Shown piece by piece: positions 27,614 through 36,990 of a stretch of DNA of 64,000 bases (positions are counted from its first letter, which is position 1; each line of letters opens with the position of its first letter). This DNA comes from an uncultured Lachnospiraceae bacterium (GTDB taxonomy: Bacteria > Bacillota > Clostridia > Lachnospirales > Lachnospiraceae). The position numbers and the translations under genes are program-made. The notes beneath the pieces were generated by a model. That model made no database searches. It was not told the origin of the DNA and worked only from the letters and a program-made list of their open reading frames with translations. Location: positions 62,001-126,000 of the forward strand of contig CAJUIS010000001.1 of assembly GCA_910586645.1 (NCBI GenBank). Reading direction: 5' to 3'.

Positions 27614-28765
27614 TTATATGCTGTGCAGAATCGGCATCTGCTTCATCCCATAGAGTTTTTCTTCTTTGTAGCTTTGATACCGGCCTGCTTCAATGGCTTC
27701 TCTGATTTCTTCCATCATTGTATTATAAAAATACAGGTTATGCAGTACGCAAAGCCGCATACCAAGCATTTCCTTCGCTTTCAGAAGATGCCGTATGTAA
27801 GCCCTGCTGTATCTGCGGCAGGCAGGACAATTGCATCCCTCTTCGATTGGGCGGGTGTCTTTTGCGTATTTCTGATTGAAAAGATTCAGTTTCCCCTGAT
27901 TGGTATAAAGATGTCCGTGACGTCCGTTTCTGGTCGGATAGACACAGTCAAAAAAATCCACGCCGCGATCCACGGCCTCTAAAATATTTGCCGGAGTTCC
28001 CACTCCCATCAGATAGGTTGGTTTATTTTCTGGCAGATTCGGTACGGTAACATCTAAAATCCGATACATTTCCTCATGCGTTTCTCCTACGGCAAGACCT
28101 CCCACCGCATATCCGTCCAAATCCATCTCAACAATCTGCTTTGCATGGTTTCTTCGAATATCTTCATAAATCGCGCCCTGATTGATGCCGAACAAAAGCT
28201 GTTCTTTATTAATGGTGCGTTCCAGGCTGTTTAACCGATGCATCTCCTGTTTGCAGCGCAAAAGCCACCGCGCCGTCCGGTCTACGGAATTCTGCACATA
28301 CTTTCTGTCCGCCACGCTGCTTGGACATTCGTCAAAAGCCATCGCAATTGTCGACGCCAGATTAGACTGAATCCTCATGCTTTCTTCCGGACCCATAAAA
28401 ATTTTTCTGCCGTCCACATGAGAATGAAAATGAACGCCTTCTTCTTTAATCTGCCGCAGCTTCGCCAGGGAGAAAACCTGAAAGCCGCCGGAATCCGTTA
28501 AAATGGGCCTGTCCCATACCATAAACTGATGCAGTCCGCCAAGCTCATGTATCAGCCCGTCTCCCGGACGAATATGAAGATGGTAGGTATTTGAAAGTTC
28601 TACCTGCGTCTTTATCTGATATAAATCTTCGGTCGATACGGCTCCTTTAATTGCGGCCGCAGTCCCGACATTCATAAAAACAGGCGTCTGAATCGTTCCA
28701 TGCACTGTATGAAATTCAGCGCGTTTCGCTCTTCCGTCTTTGTTTAATATTTTGTATGCTGCCAT
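27614..28765 (-). CDS. tgt: tRNA-guanine (queuine) transglycosylase
   Basis: Exchanges guanine 34 of tRNAs with GUN anticodons for a queuosine precursor; 383 residues. It shows the nucleophile region (ILTDSGGFQVFSLAKLR), the second Asp segment (DCVYPTRNGRHG) and the zinc site (CNCPACRRYSRAYIRHLL, with a later His). Length and motifs are normal. The region upstream (28766-28925) is AT-rich and presumably holds its promoter; nothing else was recognised there. Confidence 0.96.
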   Translation of the reverse strand: MAAYKILNKDGRAKRAEFHTVHGTIQTPVFMNVGTAAAIKGAVSTEDLYQIKTQVELSNTYHLHIRPGDGLIHELGGLHQFMVWDRPILTDSGGFQVFSLAKLRQIKEEGVHFHSHVDGRKIFMGPEESMRIQSNLASTIAMAFDECPSSVADRKYVQNSVDRTARWLLRCKQEMHRLNSLERTINKEQLLFGINQGAIYEDIRRNHAKQIVEMDLDGYAVGGLAVGETHEEMYRILDVTVPNLPENKPTYLMGVGTPANILEAVDRGVDFFDCVYPTRNGRHGHLYTNQGKLNLFNQKYAKDTRPIEEGCNCPACRRYSRAYIRHLLKAKEMLGMRLCVLHNLYFYNTMMEEIREAIEAGRYQSYKEEKLYGMKQMPILHSI

Positions 28766-28925
28766 AAAAACCTCTTTCTTTTTTGAAATATCTTTATTAT
28801 CATAGCTCTATTCCATTCTCATTTCAAGAAAAATCTCTTTCGCCTGTAATTGTCAGAATTTTTAGTTATTTATATATAACATTGCAAATATAACTAATAC
28901 TTATTAATATTTTTCTATTTTTTCA

Positions 28926-28954
28926 TTGACAGATAGTATTTTTTGAGATAAAAT
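28926..28954 (+). promoter_or_regulatory. Promoter of an isolated plus-strand small transcript
   Basis: TTGACA (28926-28931), 17-base spacer, TAAAAT (28949-28954). It points away from tgt into an intergenic region flanked by minus-strand genes. A GGAGG follows at 28977-28981, but no start codon lies at normal spacing after it. Confidence 0.65.
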
Positions 28955-29072
28955 AAATTTATCAAATCAAAGAAATGGAGGTACAGACCACCAAAACAGT
29001 GACGCAATCCCTAAAAAATCCTTAACATTAAGGTAATTTATTCCATCTGACAGATTTGAAAATGAATTTAGA

Positions 29073-29240
29073 ATGGCAACCATGAAAAATAAAATATCAA
29101 ACAGAACAGAGAATCAGTTGCAGCATTCAGATATGATTCCGGTTCCACAGTTCATGGAAAACAGAATGAAGAAGTTCATGGAAGAATCTACAATGGAAAA
29201 TAAAAAGCGGAGGTACAATCCAATGGACGGCATAGTTTAA
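29073..29240 (+). CDS. Possible small protein (55 aa) in an isolated transcription unit
   Basis: This frame encodes 55 residues, Met- and Lys-rich and hydrophilic (MKNKISNRTENQLQHSDM, ..., KKRRYNPMDGIV). It sits between a promoter at 28926-28954 and a terminator at 29241-29275, on the strand opposite to both neighbours. The same frame stays open upstream back to a TAA at 29034. No Shine-Dalgarno sequence of normal spacing is seen before the ATG at 29073 or the one at 29082, so translation is uncertain. The alternative is a noncoding RNA of about 315 bases. The sequence is not recognised. Confidence 0.35.
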   Translation: MATMKNKISNRTENQLQHSDMIPVPQFMENRMKKFMEESTMENKKRRYNPMDGIV

Positions 29241-29275
29241 AAGCGGCATCAAATTAAAAACATTTGATGCCGCTT
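29241..29275. terminator. Bidirectional terminator between the small transcript and RNase G/E gene
   Basis: Perfect 14-bp stem (AAGCGGCATCAAAT at 29241-29254, ATTTGATGCCGCTT at 29262-29275) with a 7-base loop. It is T-rich on both sides, serving the plus-strand small unit and the minus-strand RNase gene that ends at 29285. Confidence 0.85.
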
Positions 29276-29284
29276 CTATTGTAT

Positions 29285-30514
29285 TTAAATATCAAAATCT
29301 CTTTTATCTATTTGTTCCCACAAAGGTTTCTTTATCTTTTTTCTTGTAATTTCCGCAAGCCCTAATTTTGTAAAACCCATAAAAACAGCAGGCACTTTAT
29401 CCTTTGCCAAAAAGCCTTTAAAAGCTTCCGCCAGCTTTTCCTGCGCCTCTTTCGTATCCAGATTGATGAAATCCACAATACAGATGCCGGATATATTTCT
29501 CAGCCTAAGCTGTCTTGCAATTTCTTCCGCAGCTTCCAGATTAACCTTTAAGTAAAAGTTCTCCTGTTTTCCTTTTATACATCTTCCGCTGTTTACGTCA
29601 ATGACCGTCAAAGCTTCCGTTGGAGAAATCACAAGATAAGCGCCGGACTTTAGCCAGACATGGGCGCTTAAAGCCTCTTCTAACTTCGACTTAAAGCTGT
29701 AAAGGGCAGAAAGAGAAAGAAGCGCGTCTCCATACAGCTCAATCCTTCCCTCCGTTACGACCTTTTCCTGCTCAAATGCCTGCAAAAGCTCCTGAAATAC
29801 GGCCGGATCGTCCGTTACAATTTTTTCCAGATGCAGGGACAAATAGTCCCTGACATCTGAAATATATGCAGGCGGCGAATGATACAGGCAGCTATGGCAG
29901 ACGCGGGTTTTGTAATACGTTTTTAAATAACGGAACTGTTCATAAAGGGCGCAAAATTCTTCTGATAACTGCTCTTTTGAATAATTCTTAGCATTTGTAC
30001 GAATAATCAGTCCAAATTCTTCCTCTTTTTGCCCGGCGGTTTTTTCTTCAAAGAAAGCCTGAAAATACGACCTCTTTTCGTCCGGCAGTTTTTTGGAAAC
30101 GCCAAATGTTTTATTTTCCGTTGTCAAAATCAATGCATTCCCTTTGAAACTGATATTCGTTGAAACAGTCGGATCTTTTGTTTTTGCCGCTTCCTTTACA
30201 ACCTGAACGACAATTTCATCTTCTTCCGTCAGTTTGCCCTGGCGGCATTGCCTCGCCATCATTGGGGTTTTTACATCTTTCAAAGACAGATAGCTCATTT
30301 GCCCCGGAAAAAGTTCGACAAAAGCGGCTCCTATTTTATCTATAATCCGCTTGATTTTTCCGATATAAACATTTCCAAGCAAAGAAGTTTTTTTCACATC
30401 ACTGCAGGATACCTCAAGCATACGGTGATCCTCAAACAATGCCGTAAACAGATATTCCGTGTCTTTTATGCTCTGCCTTGTAATCACTGCTCTGTTCCCC
30501 ATATTACCTCTCAT
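29285..30514 (-). CDS. rng: Ribonuclease E/G family protein
   Basis: A 409-residue endoribonuclease of the RNase E/G family, acting in rRNA and mRNA processing. An S1 RNA-binding domain lies at about 40-110 (GNVYIGKIKRII, FVELFPGQMSYLSL). The catalytic DNase I-like part has the two expected metal-binding acidic sites (LTVIDVNSGR and ICIVDFINLD). The C-terminus stops shortly after the catalytic region, and the CPxC zinc-link seen in E. coli RNase E is absent. The start is either the ATG at 30514 or the in-frame ATG at 30502 (AGAGG just upstream); both have short spacing. It follows the sialidase gene by 38 bases. Confidence 0.88.
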   Translation of the reverse strand: MRGNMGNRAVITRQSIKDTEYLFTALFEDHRMLEVSCSDVKKTSLLGNVYIGKIKRIIDKIGAAFVELFPGQMSYLSLKDVKTPMMARQCRQGKLTEEDEIVVQVVKEAAKTKDPTVSTNISFKGNALILTTENKTFGVSKKLPDEKRSYFQAFFEEKTAGQKEEEFGLIIRTNAKNYSKEQLSEEFCALYEQFRYLKTYYKTRVCHSCLYHSPPAYISDVRDYLSLHLEKIVTDDPAVFQELLQAFEQEKVVTEGRIELYGDALLSLSALYSFKSKLEEALSAHVWLKSGAYLVISPTEALTVIDVNSGRCIKGKQENFYLKVNLEAAEEIARQLRLRNISGICIVDFINLDTKEAQEKLAEAFKGFLAKDKVPAVFMGFTKLGLAEITRKKIKKPLWEQIDKRDFDI

Positions 30515-30552
30515 CTCTTTCCAATTTTTCTGCCGTCCAAAAACAAAATTTT

Positions 30553-33500
30553 CTATTTTATTTTTACTGTTTTTGCCTGGCCTTTTCCGGAAAACAGCTT
30601 TTTATATTTCCCTTTGTATGCTTTCGGGACTTTTATGACAGCTTTCTTATGGATTCCCTTCAGCGCTTTTGCTTCTACTTTCTTTAACGCTTTTCCATTC
30701 ACTTTAATCTCTTTTAATTTCGAGCATCCCGAAAAAGCCTGTTTTCCGATTTTTGTCACATTTGTTCCGATTGTAACTTTCTTTAAGTTCTTACAGCCTG
30801 CAAAAGCTTTGGCTCCAATTTCCGTAATTTTACATTTTTTTCCTTCAATTGTCACTTCCGCCTTTATATTCAAAGAAGCAAGGCTCTTCTTGCTTGCAGT
30901 TCCCACAATGGAAACCGTCTGTTTTTTTATATTTGTCACCTTATACTTTAACTTTGTCTTATCCGACGCCGTATAGATCTTATTAAGTGAAAGTTTTGAA
31001 TCCTCCGGTTTCACGTCTGGATTTTTGCCCGGGTCGGGAACCGGATTTGGATTCTGGCCTGGATCCGGTTTTGGATCCGGATCTGGTTTTGGATCTGGAT
31101 CTGGCTTTGGATCTGGATCCGGAGTTTTTTCTATAAGCATTTTTTCAGCTTCACTCAGCATATGGATATACTGTTTTAAAACAGACGCATTCTTTGCTGT
31201 TTTCGCCGCTTCTTTTAGTCTTGTATATGCTTTTTGATATTCCTTCCAGGAATCAGCGGTAAATTTATCTTCTTTCAGCTCTTCCTCTGCTTTTCTCAAT
31301 ACATTCTCCGCGATAGCTTTCATTTCTTCTAAAAGTTCCGTATTGCCCTTTATGGAAAATGACAGACCGTCTTCTGACGCAAGGAGGTTGAGGTAAGCTG
31401 CGGTCACTTCATCTTCAGATGAATCTTCTGTAATCTGTCCTGCCGCTTCTACAGCATCCATATAAGCCTTCCATGTCGTAATGTTATAGTGAGCTTCGCT
31501 CTTTTCCTGACTTTTTTCGATAAGAGACGGCATCTTTTCCGACGCCTCAGCAAAAAGGCCGGAAAAAGCATTTTTTGCCGCTGACGCAGCTCCTTCTAAC
31601 TCTTCTTCTGAAACAGTTCTTTTCTGTAACGTTTCTTCGACCAGCGCTTTAGCCTCTTCAAGCGCTTTTTCATTGTCTGAAAGTTTAAGGCTGTTCCCAT
31701 AAGACTCAAACTTCATCAAACTGCCTAAAAGTTCTGTTTTGTCCGGATCCTGATCCAGATTAGCCGTTCCGATAATCCGTATTTTCGCGGCGGTCGCCCA
31801 TTCGTCTCCGGTTTCCAATACGCGGAACCTTACATGGGAAGCAAGGACTGCCCCTTTCAGATATGCTGTTTTTTCGCTTGCTGTTTTTGCCCAGTTTCCA
31901 ACGCCGACCGGAGTAAAATCCGTACCGTTTGCGCTGACCTCTATCTGATATTTTGTCACATTGCCGTTTCCTCCGTCTGATCTTGGCGTATAGGTAAGGC
32001 CGCTTACAAGATAATTGCCCCCAAGATCAATCGTCACATAATGTTTCTTACGTCCATTGTTGCCGACATTATCATCATCATACTTTGAATGCCATATTTC
32101 AGAAACGTTATCGTTTAATACCAGTTCCGCTTCTGCGCCGGGGTGTTCGCTTCCTGCCGTCGCATGCATGCCCTGCGTCGAAAGCTCGTCAAATTCGGAA
32201 GCAAAAGCCATTTTTCCAACAGAAATCTCCTGCATTACATAGGGTTTGTCTGTCAGACTTACGTTATAGACAGTTTCCGCCGCACCGCCGTCTTTTACAA
32301 AAACATTTCCGGTTACAGTAAAAATTTCCGGATCAGATTCTTCCACGGGACAGACAAATTTCAGCGTATCCGCATCCACGTTTCCGGCAAGCAAAGCTTC
32401 TTTTGTTTTACCGCCGGCTTTCACTTCAAGCGTAACGTTTCCGGCGGCAAATACATTCTGTGAAAAATCCGCTTCAATTTCCACTGTTCCGCCCGGCAGA
32501 AGATATTCCGTCTCCCGGCCGTTTTTATCCAGGCATTTTGCCCTGAGCCCCGTCGGCGCCGGCGTATTTTCACAGACATTTGAATCCATAATGTACTGCG
32601 GGCTGAACGATGTAAACGCCGCGCCAACCATCGCGTAGCTTTCATGCTCATAAATCAGACCGATTGTTCCGTCATTCATAACGGTAAGTGAAGAATAAAG
32701 ATATTTTTTCTCTTCGATCAGCTTGCGGTACGCCCAGTTTAACGTATCGTCTTCATTGACAAAAGCAATGCGCACTGTCCCGTATTCCCTTCCGTTTGTA
32801 GTGTGCTGGTTCGCATCCGGCCCGGGATTTGAAAAAATAATCGCTTCCTTTTCCTGCCCGTCCGCCGGATCTAAAATTTTTCCCGGATAATGAACGGCTG
32901 ACATCTGACAGTACGGATCTTTCACTCCGCTCTGCTGTACCGGAGCGCCCCATGTTACGCCTTCGTCTGTACTGACAGAAAGCGTCACCTGCCCGTTATA
33001 GCTTCTCATAAACTGCATCAAATGACCGTTGTCCAGTTCCACAATACAGCTTTCTGTCAGATGGCTTTCCGCGTTTTCCATATTTCCTTCATTATTTGGA
33101 GAACCGCCCTGATGCCAGGTTTTTCCGTCATCATCGCTGTATACATTGAAAGAGGACTGGATTCCTCCTGCATTTGTACAGTAAGCCGGGAAGATCAGTC
33201 TCCCGCTTTTTGTCTGAACGCCCATGCCGGGTCCCGTTCCGCAGAACTTCATCCACTCGTCTTTGACCTCCGGCGTAATGTCTTTTGGCACAGACCAGGT
33301 CAGGCCGTCGTCGTCGCTGTAAGTCATCCAGAGATAACATGTATTAAAAAATGTCAGCTCACTGTTTCTATAAATATTTCCTATCCGCACTCCATTTTTG
33401 TACAGTTCTCCCTGCGCCGTAAACGGGGCCGCGGCTTCCGTTTCCACACGGTATTCCGTTATTTCATTCTGCGAATTGTAAACGGTTCCGTTTTCACGCA

Positions 33501-34539
33501 CCGTATAAACGCCGCCGTTCTTATCCGTCAGCTTCAGGCGCTTCTTTCCTTCCGCTTCCACATAGCCCGTTCCGGCCTGCGCCCCGCCAAATCCCGTACC
33601 TTGCTGAAACATATCCACCAGCATATAAATTCTTCCGTAATATTCACTGTTTTCGTCATTATCCACTAAAAGAGCCGGATCTACCGTATACGCATAAGAA
33701 CCAGAAAGCGCAATCACCGGTATGGTGTCCTGCCATGTCTCTCCGCCGTCTTCACTTCTGCGGATTACGCTGTCAATCACGCCTACGTCATTCCATCCAT
33801 TCCATCTTTTATCAATGGACGCAATCACAGTTCCTGTCTTTTTTGAAGTGACAATCGCAGGAATGCGGTAAGCTGCGGAGCCGTCCATACCGGAATTAAA
33901 AATTTCCCTGTTTTTCGTTTTCTTATACCCTTCCATCTTTTCCGTTCCGTCCGGATATGTAACGGAAGAAGTTGCGCTGTGCAGAAGCTCTATCTGTTCC
34001 TCCGAAAGCGCCGCGTCATATATCTGCAGTTTTGAACAATAAATGTTTTTCCCGAACTGAACGGACGATGCATCAACGGAACCGGAAAACCCGCTTCTTT
34101 CCGCCAGAGTCCCGTCTGCAAAAACCGCCGCCTCTTCCCCGTCTAACGTTACGGAGATCGTGTGCCATTTTTGTGTGTCCAAACTCGTATTTTCCACATC
34201 TGCTTTCATATCCGTATCTTCAAAGCGGACGCCAATCTGACCGGACGCTGCGTCTATATACAGTTCGCTGTCCTGCCCAAAAGAAAGAAGCGAAACTTTC
34301 CCGTCCTGCGCTTCCTTCAAACGGTATACAAGACTTATGCTTCCCAAAGACATTTCCCCGGAGAGCCCGGTCGCCGCGCTTTCTGTTTTTGGATTCGCTT
34401 CTTCAAATACAGGAGCAGGAACCTGCGTTTCACTGTCCCCTTCCGCAGCAAACGCCATTCCCTGTGAAAACTGCTCCGCACTCAAAATGATGCAGACGCT
34501 GATGAACGCCGCAAATATTTTTTTCATTTTTTGCTTCAT
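30553..34539 (-). CDS. Secreted multidomain exo-alpha-sialidase (GH33)
   Basis: A 1328-residue exported sialidase that releases terminal sialic acid from glycans. Signal peptide 1-33; concanavalin/CBM40-like domain about 58-188; GH33 beta-propeller about 215-650. The propeller has the YRIP motif at 224-227 and four Asp boxes (SEDGGETW 262-269, SDDDGLTW 408-415, SDDDGKTW 468-475, STDEGVTW 523-530), with an inserted hairpin domain around 320-395. A discoidin/CBM32 domain lies at about 775-925, and helical FIVAR-like repeats at 945-1137. A DPKP-repeat linker (1139-1170) and a leucine-rich BspA-like C-terminal domain (1185-1328) follow. The start is the ATG at 34539 with GGAGG upstream. It begins only 31 bases after glnA, with no visible terminator between. 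Confidence 0.92.
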   Translation of the reverse strand: MKQKMKKIFAAFISVCIILSAEQFSQGMAFAAEGDSETQVPAPVFEEANPKTESAATGLSGEMSLGSISLVYRLKEAQDGKVSLLSFGQDSELYIDAASGQIGVRFEDTDMKADVENTSLDTQKWHTISVTLDGEEAAVFADGTLAERSGFSGSVDASSVQFGKNIYCSKLQIYDAALSEEQIELLHSATSSVTYPDGTEKMEGYKKTKNREIFNSGMDGSAAYRIPAIVTSKKTGTVIASIDKRWNGWNDVGVIDSVIRRSEDGGETWQDTIPVIALSGSYAYTVDPALLVDNDENSEYYGRIYMLVDMFQQGTGFGGAQAGTGYVEAEGKKRLKLTDKNGGVYTVRENGTVYNSQNEITEYRVETEAAAPFTAQGELYKNGVRIGNIYRNSELTFFNTCYLWMTYSDDDGLTWSVPKDITPEVKDEWMKFCGTGPGMGVQTKSGRLIFPAYCTNAGGIQSSFNVYSDDDGKTWHQGGSPNNEGNMENAESHLTESCIVELDNGHLMQFMRSYNGQVTLSVSTDEGVTWGAPVQQSGVKDPYCQMSAVHYPGKILDPADGQEKEAIIFSNPGPDANQHTTNGREYGTVRIAFVNEDDTLNWAYRKLIEEKKYLYSSLTVMNDGTIGLIYEHESYAMVGAAFTSFSPQYIMDSNVCENTPAPTGLRAKCLDKNGRETEYLLPGGTVEIEADFSQNVFAAGNVTLEVKAGGKTKEALLAGNVDADTLKFVCPVEESDPEIFTVTGNVFVKDGGAAETVYNVSLTDKPYVMQEISVGKMAFASEFDELSTQGMHATAGSEHPGAEAELVLNDNVSEIWHSKYDDDNVGNNGRKKHYVTIDLGGNYLVSGLTYTPRSDGGNGNVTKYQIEVSANGTDFTPVGVGNWAKTASEKTAYLKGAVLASHVRFRVLETGDEWATAAKIRIIGTANLDQDPDKTELLGSLMKFESYGNSLKLSDNEKALEEAKALVEETLQKRTVSEEELEGAASAAKNAFSGLFAEASEKMPSLIEKSQEKSEAHYNITTWKAYMDAVEAAGQITEDSSEDEVTAAYLNLLASEDGLSFSIKGNTELLEEMKAIAENVLRKAEEELKEDKFTADSWKEYQKAYTRLKEAAKTAKNASVLKQYIHMLSEAEKMLIEKTPDPDPKPDPDPKPDPDPKPDPGQNPNPVPDPGKNPDVKPEDSKLSLNKIYTASDKTKLKYKVTNIKKQTVSIVGTASKKSLASLNIKAEVTIEGKKCKITEIGAKAFAGCKNLKKVTIGTNVTKIGKQAFSGCSKLKEIKVNGKALKKVEAKALKGIHKKAVIKVPKAYKGKYKKLFSGKGQAKTVKIK

Positions 34540-34570
34540 ACAATTCCTCCATACGAGATAAAACTTGATT

Positions 34571-35998
34571 TTACAGGTCAAAATACATTTTAAATTCCGC
34601 CGGGTTTGGAATCTGTTCCAGACGCTTTAATTCTTCTCTCTTGCGCGCAATCCAAACATCAATTAACCGCTGCGGGAATACGCCTCCTTTTGTCAGATAG
34701 TCATGGTCGGCTTCCAGAGCGTCCAAAGCTTCTCCAAGGGATTTGGGAAGCCCTTGGATTTTCTTCTGATCCTCCTCAGATAAAGTATAAAGGTTAAAGT
34801 CATATGGCCCCCAGCCGTTCGCCTTTGGATCAATCCTGTTTTCAATGCCGTCCAGTCCAGCCATTAAAATCGCCGCATAAGCATAATAGGGATTTGCCGT
34901 CGCATCCGGATTGCGCAGCTCAAACCGCTTCGTTTCAGGCGTCCTTGCGTAAGCCGGAATCCGGATTACCGCGCTGCGGTTTGACGTGGCGTATCCAACC
35001 GTTACCGGAGCTTCATATCCCGGCACAAGGCGCTTAAAAGAATTTGTGGAAGGATTCGTAAAAGCGCACAGGGAAGCAATATGCTTTAACAGCCCGCCAA
35101 TAAAGTAATGCGCCGTCTGGCTTAAACCGGAATAGCCGTTTTCATCATAGAACAAAGGACGCCCGTCTTTTAAAAGCATCATATGGACATGCAGTCCGTT
35201 GCCTGCCTCCTGGTAAATCGGCTTTGGCAGAAAGGTGGCTGTCTTTCCTTCTTTTGCAGCCATATTTTTGATAATATATTTAATAATCATCGTGTTATCC
35301 GCCATATCCGGCATATCGGCAAGCTCTACTTCAATCTCCATCTGTCCCGGGCCGCCCACTTCATGGTGATGGTATTTGACCGGAATCCCCCAGTCCTCGA
35401 TCATCATGCACATTTTGCTTCTCAAATCATATCCGACGTCCTGCGGAGCCGCCGCATGATAGCCGCCTTTATAATGCACTTCGTAACCGTTATTTCCGGG
35501 AGAATCCAGGCTGCAGTTCCAGTCTGCCTGTTTTGCGTCAATGCGGTAACCGCACTGTTTTGGCGTAACTTCAAACCGTGCGCTGTCAAACAGATAAAAC
35601 TCAAACTCCGGCCCGATAATCATACGGTCTGCAATTCCTCTGTTTTTCATATGCTCGACCGCCCTTAAGCTTACGTTCTTCGGGTACTGGTCGAACGGCG
35701 CATTTCCTTCTCTTCCAATGGTGCATACATTTCCGCACATCGTAAGCGTCGGCGTTTCCGCAAATGGATCCACATATGCCGTATCCGGATCCGGAAGAAA
35801 TACCATATCGCTCTTTTCCACAGGCGCGTATCCATAGTTGGAACCGTCAAATCCAATTCCCTGCGTAAAAACAGATTCTCCAAACCTTTCCACCGGTATG
35901 GTAATGTGCTTCCAGCGTCCGTCAATATCCGTCATTTTAAAGTCGATCATACGGATTCCTTTTTCTTCACAAAATTTTTTGATTTCTTCTGCGTTCAT
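34571..35998 (-). CDS. glnA: Glutamine synthetase, type I
   Basis: Makes glutamine from glutamate, ammonia and ATP. It has 475 residues, longer than the ~444 of the Bacillus GSI-alpha type. The beta-grasp domain carries IGFDGSN; metal and ATP-site motifs include GPEFEFYLFD, GGPGQMEIEVE, GNGLHVHMMLL and PGYEAPVTVGYATSNRSA; NPDATANPYYAYAAIL follows. A NLYTLSEEDQ segment near residue 405 resembles the adenylylation loop of GSI-beta enzymes, so covalent control is possible but not shown. The start ATG at 35998 has GGAAAGGGG upstream. It is divergent from dpaA. Confidence 0.93.
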   Translation of the reverse strand: MNAEEIKKFCEEKGIRMIDFKMTDIDGRWKHITIPVERFGESVFTQGIGFDGSNYGYAPVEKSDMVFLPDPDTAYVDPFAETPTLTMCGNVCTIGREGNAPFDQYPKNVSLRAVEHMKNRGIADRMIIGPEFEFYLFDSARFEVTPKQCGYRIDAKQADWNCSLDSPGNNGYEVHYKGGYHAAAPQDVGYDLRSKMCMMIEDWGIPVKYHHHEVGGPGQMEIEVELADMPDMADNTMIIKYIIKNMAAKEGKTATFLPKPIYQEAGNGLHVHMMLLKDGRPLFYDENGYSGLSQTAHYFIGGLLKHIASLCAFTNPSTNSFKRLVPGYEAPVTVGYATSNRSAVIRIPAYARTPETKRFELRNPDATANPYYAYAAILMAGLDGIENRIDPKANGWGPYDFNLYTLSEEDQKKIQGLPKSLGEALDALEADHDYLTKGGVFPQRLIDVWIARKREELKRLEQIPNPAEFKMYFDL

Positions 35999-36074
35999 AA
36001 ATTATTGCCCCTTTCCAATCTTCCGCCAGCATATTTACAAGATGATTTTATTGTATCATATTTTCCATTCTTTG

Positions 36075-36083
36075 CATACCATA
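36075..36083 (+). promoter_or_regulatory. Possible mother-cell sigma (SigK/SigE-like) -10 element before dpaA
   Basis: CATACCATA matches CATANNNTA, the -10 form recognised by the late mother-cell sigma factors, and lies 28 bases before the dpaA start. No clear -35 element was found at the expected distance. dpa operons are sigma-K dependent in known spore formers; here that is inference. Confidence 0.3.
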
Positions 36084-36111
36084 ATTAAAACCGTTTTTAG
36101 CAGGAGTTTTT

Positions 36112-36990
36112 ATGAATTCTTTCCGCTACGACTACGCAGTCATTGGAGGCGATATGCGCCAGGTCTATTTGACGCAGCTTCTTGCAGAGGAAAACAAAAC
36201 GGTCTGCTGCTCTGCGCTTTGCATGACGGACACGTCCGGCTCTGCCGCGTCCGTCCCGCTGGAAACGGCTCTTGGCAGTTCTGCGCATATTATCGGTCCC
36301 ATCCCTTTGAGCAAAGACGGCGGCTTTTTTCATCAGAGCAGCCTTAAAAAAAACATCCCCTTAAAACAGCTTTCCACCCTTTTAAAACCGGGACAACGAT
36401 TTTCTGCCGGATGCATTCCGGAAGATATCCGGCGCGAAGCTTTGGAAAAAGGCGTATGCGTTTCTGACTTTATGCAGGACGCCGCCCTTGCTCATTTTAA
36501 CACGATTGCAACCGCCGAAGGCGTCATATGCGAAGCCATAAAGTCTTCTCCTGTCAATCTGCATAAAAGCTGCTGCGCCGTACTTGGGTACGGAAAATGC
36601 GGCCGTATTCTGGCCGATGATTTGAAACGGATGTTCTGTTACGTGACCGTTGCGGCCTCTTTCGAAGAAGAGCTTGCACAGGCGGCAATTTATGCAGACG
36701 AAACGCTGCGTTTAGAGTCTTTTCTTTTGCGCATAAACAAATATGATTTTATTTTTAATACGATTCCAGACATAACGCTTACAAGAAAAGCCCTTTCCCG
36801 CGTCAAACCCTCCGCTGTAATTTTAGACATCGCTTCCGCTCCCGGAGGCATTGAACTTACGGCGGCAAAAGAACTTTCCGTAAACGCCAGATCCTGCCCG
36901 GGGCTTCCGGGCAAATACGCGCCGCTCTCTTCTGCAAGGGCCATAAAAGAAACCATCATTAAAAATGAAAGGAGCTCCCCATGTCTTTAA
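36112..36990 (+). CDS. dpaA: Dipicolinate synthase subunit A
   Basis: Subunit A of the enzyme that oxidises dihydrodipicolinate to dipicolinic acid for spore core dehydration; 292 residues. The N-terminus (YDYAVIGGDMRQVYL) matches SpoVFA. A Rossmann motif GYGKCGRILA lies at about 162-171, and a conserved ILDIASAPGGIE segment near 245. The start ATG at 36112 has AGGAG upstream. Its end overlaps the start of dpaB by 10 bases, as expected for two subunits made together. Its presence shows the organism can probably form spores. Confidence 0.94.
   Translation: MNSFRYDYAVIGGDMRQVYLTQLLAEENKTVCCSALCMTDTSGSAASVPLETALGSSAHIIGPIPLSKDGGFFHQSSLKKNIPLKQLSTLLKPGQRFSAGCIPEDIRREALEKGVCVSDFMQDAALAHFNTIATAEGVICEAIKSSPVNLHKSCCAVLGYGKCGRILADDLKRMFCYVTVAASFEEELAQAAIYADETLRLESFLLRINKYDFIFNTIPDITLTRKALSRVKPSAVILDIASAPGGIELTAAKELSVNARSCPGLPGKYAPLSSARAIKETIIKNERSSPCL

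Noticed and set aside
29220..29240. Five-codon ORF after the second GGAGGTACA near 29207
   Set aside because: Although the spacing to the ATG is good, it is only five codons, in the same frame as the 55-codon ORF, and abuts the terminator; it is not a credible gene.
31040..31130. GGATCTGGATCTGG-type tandem DNA repeat
   Set aside because: It encodes the DPKP linker of the sialidase and needs no separate explanation.
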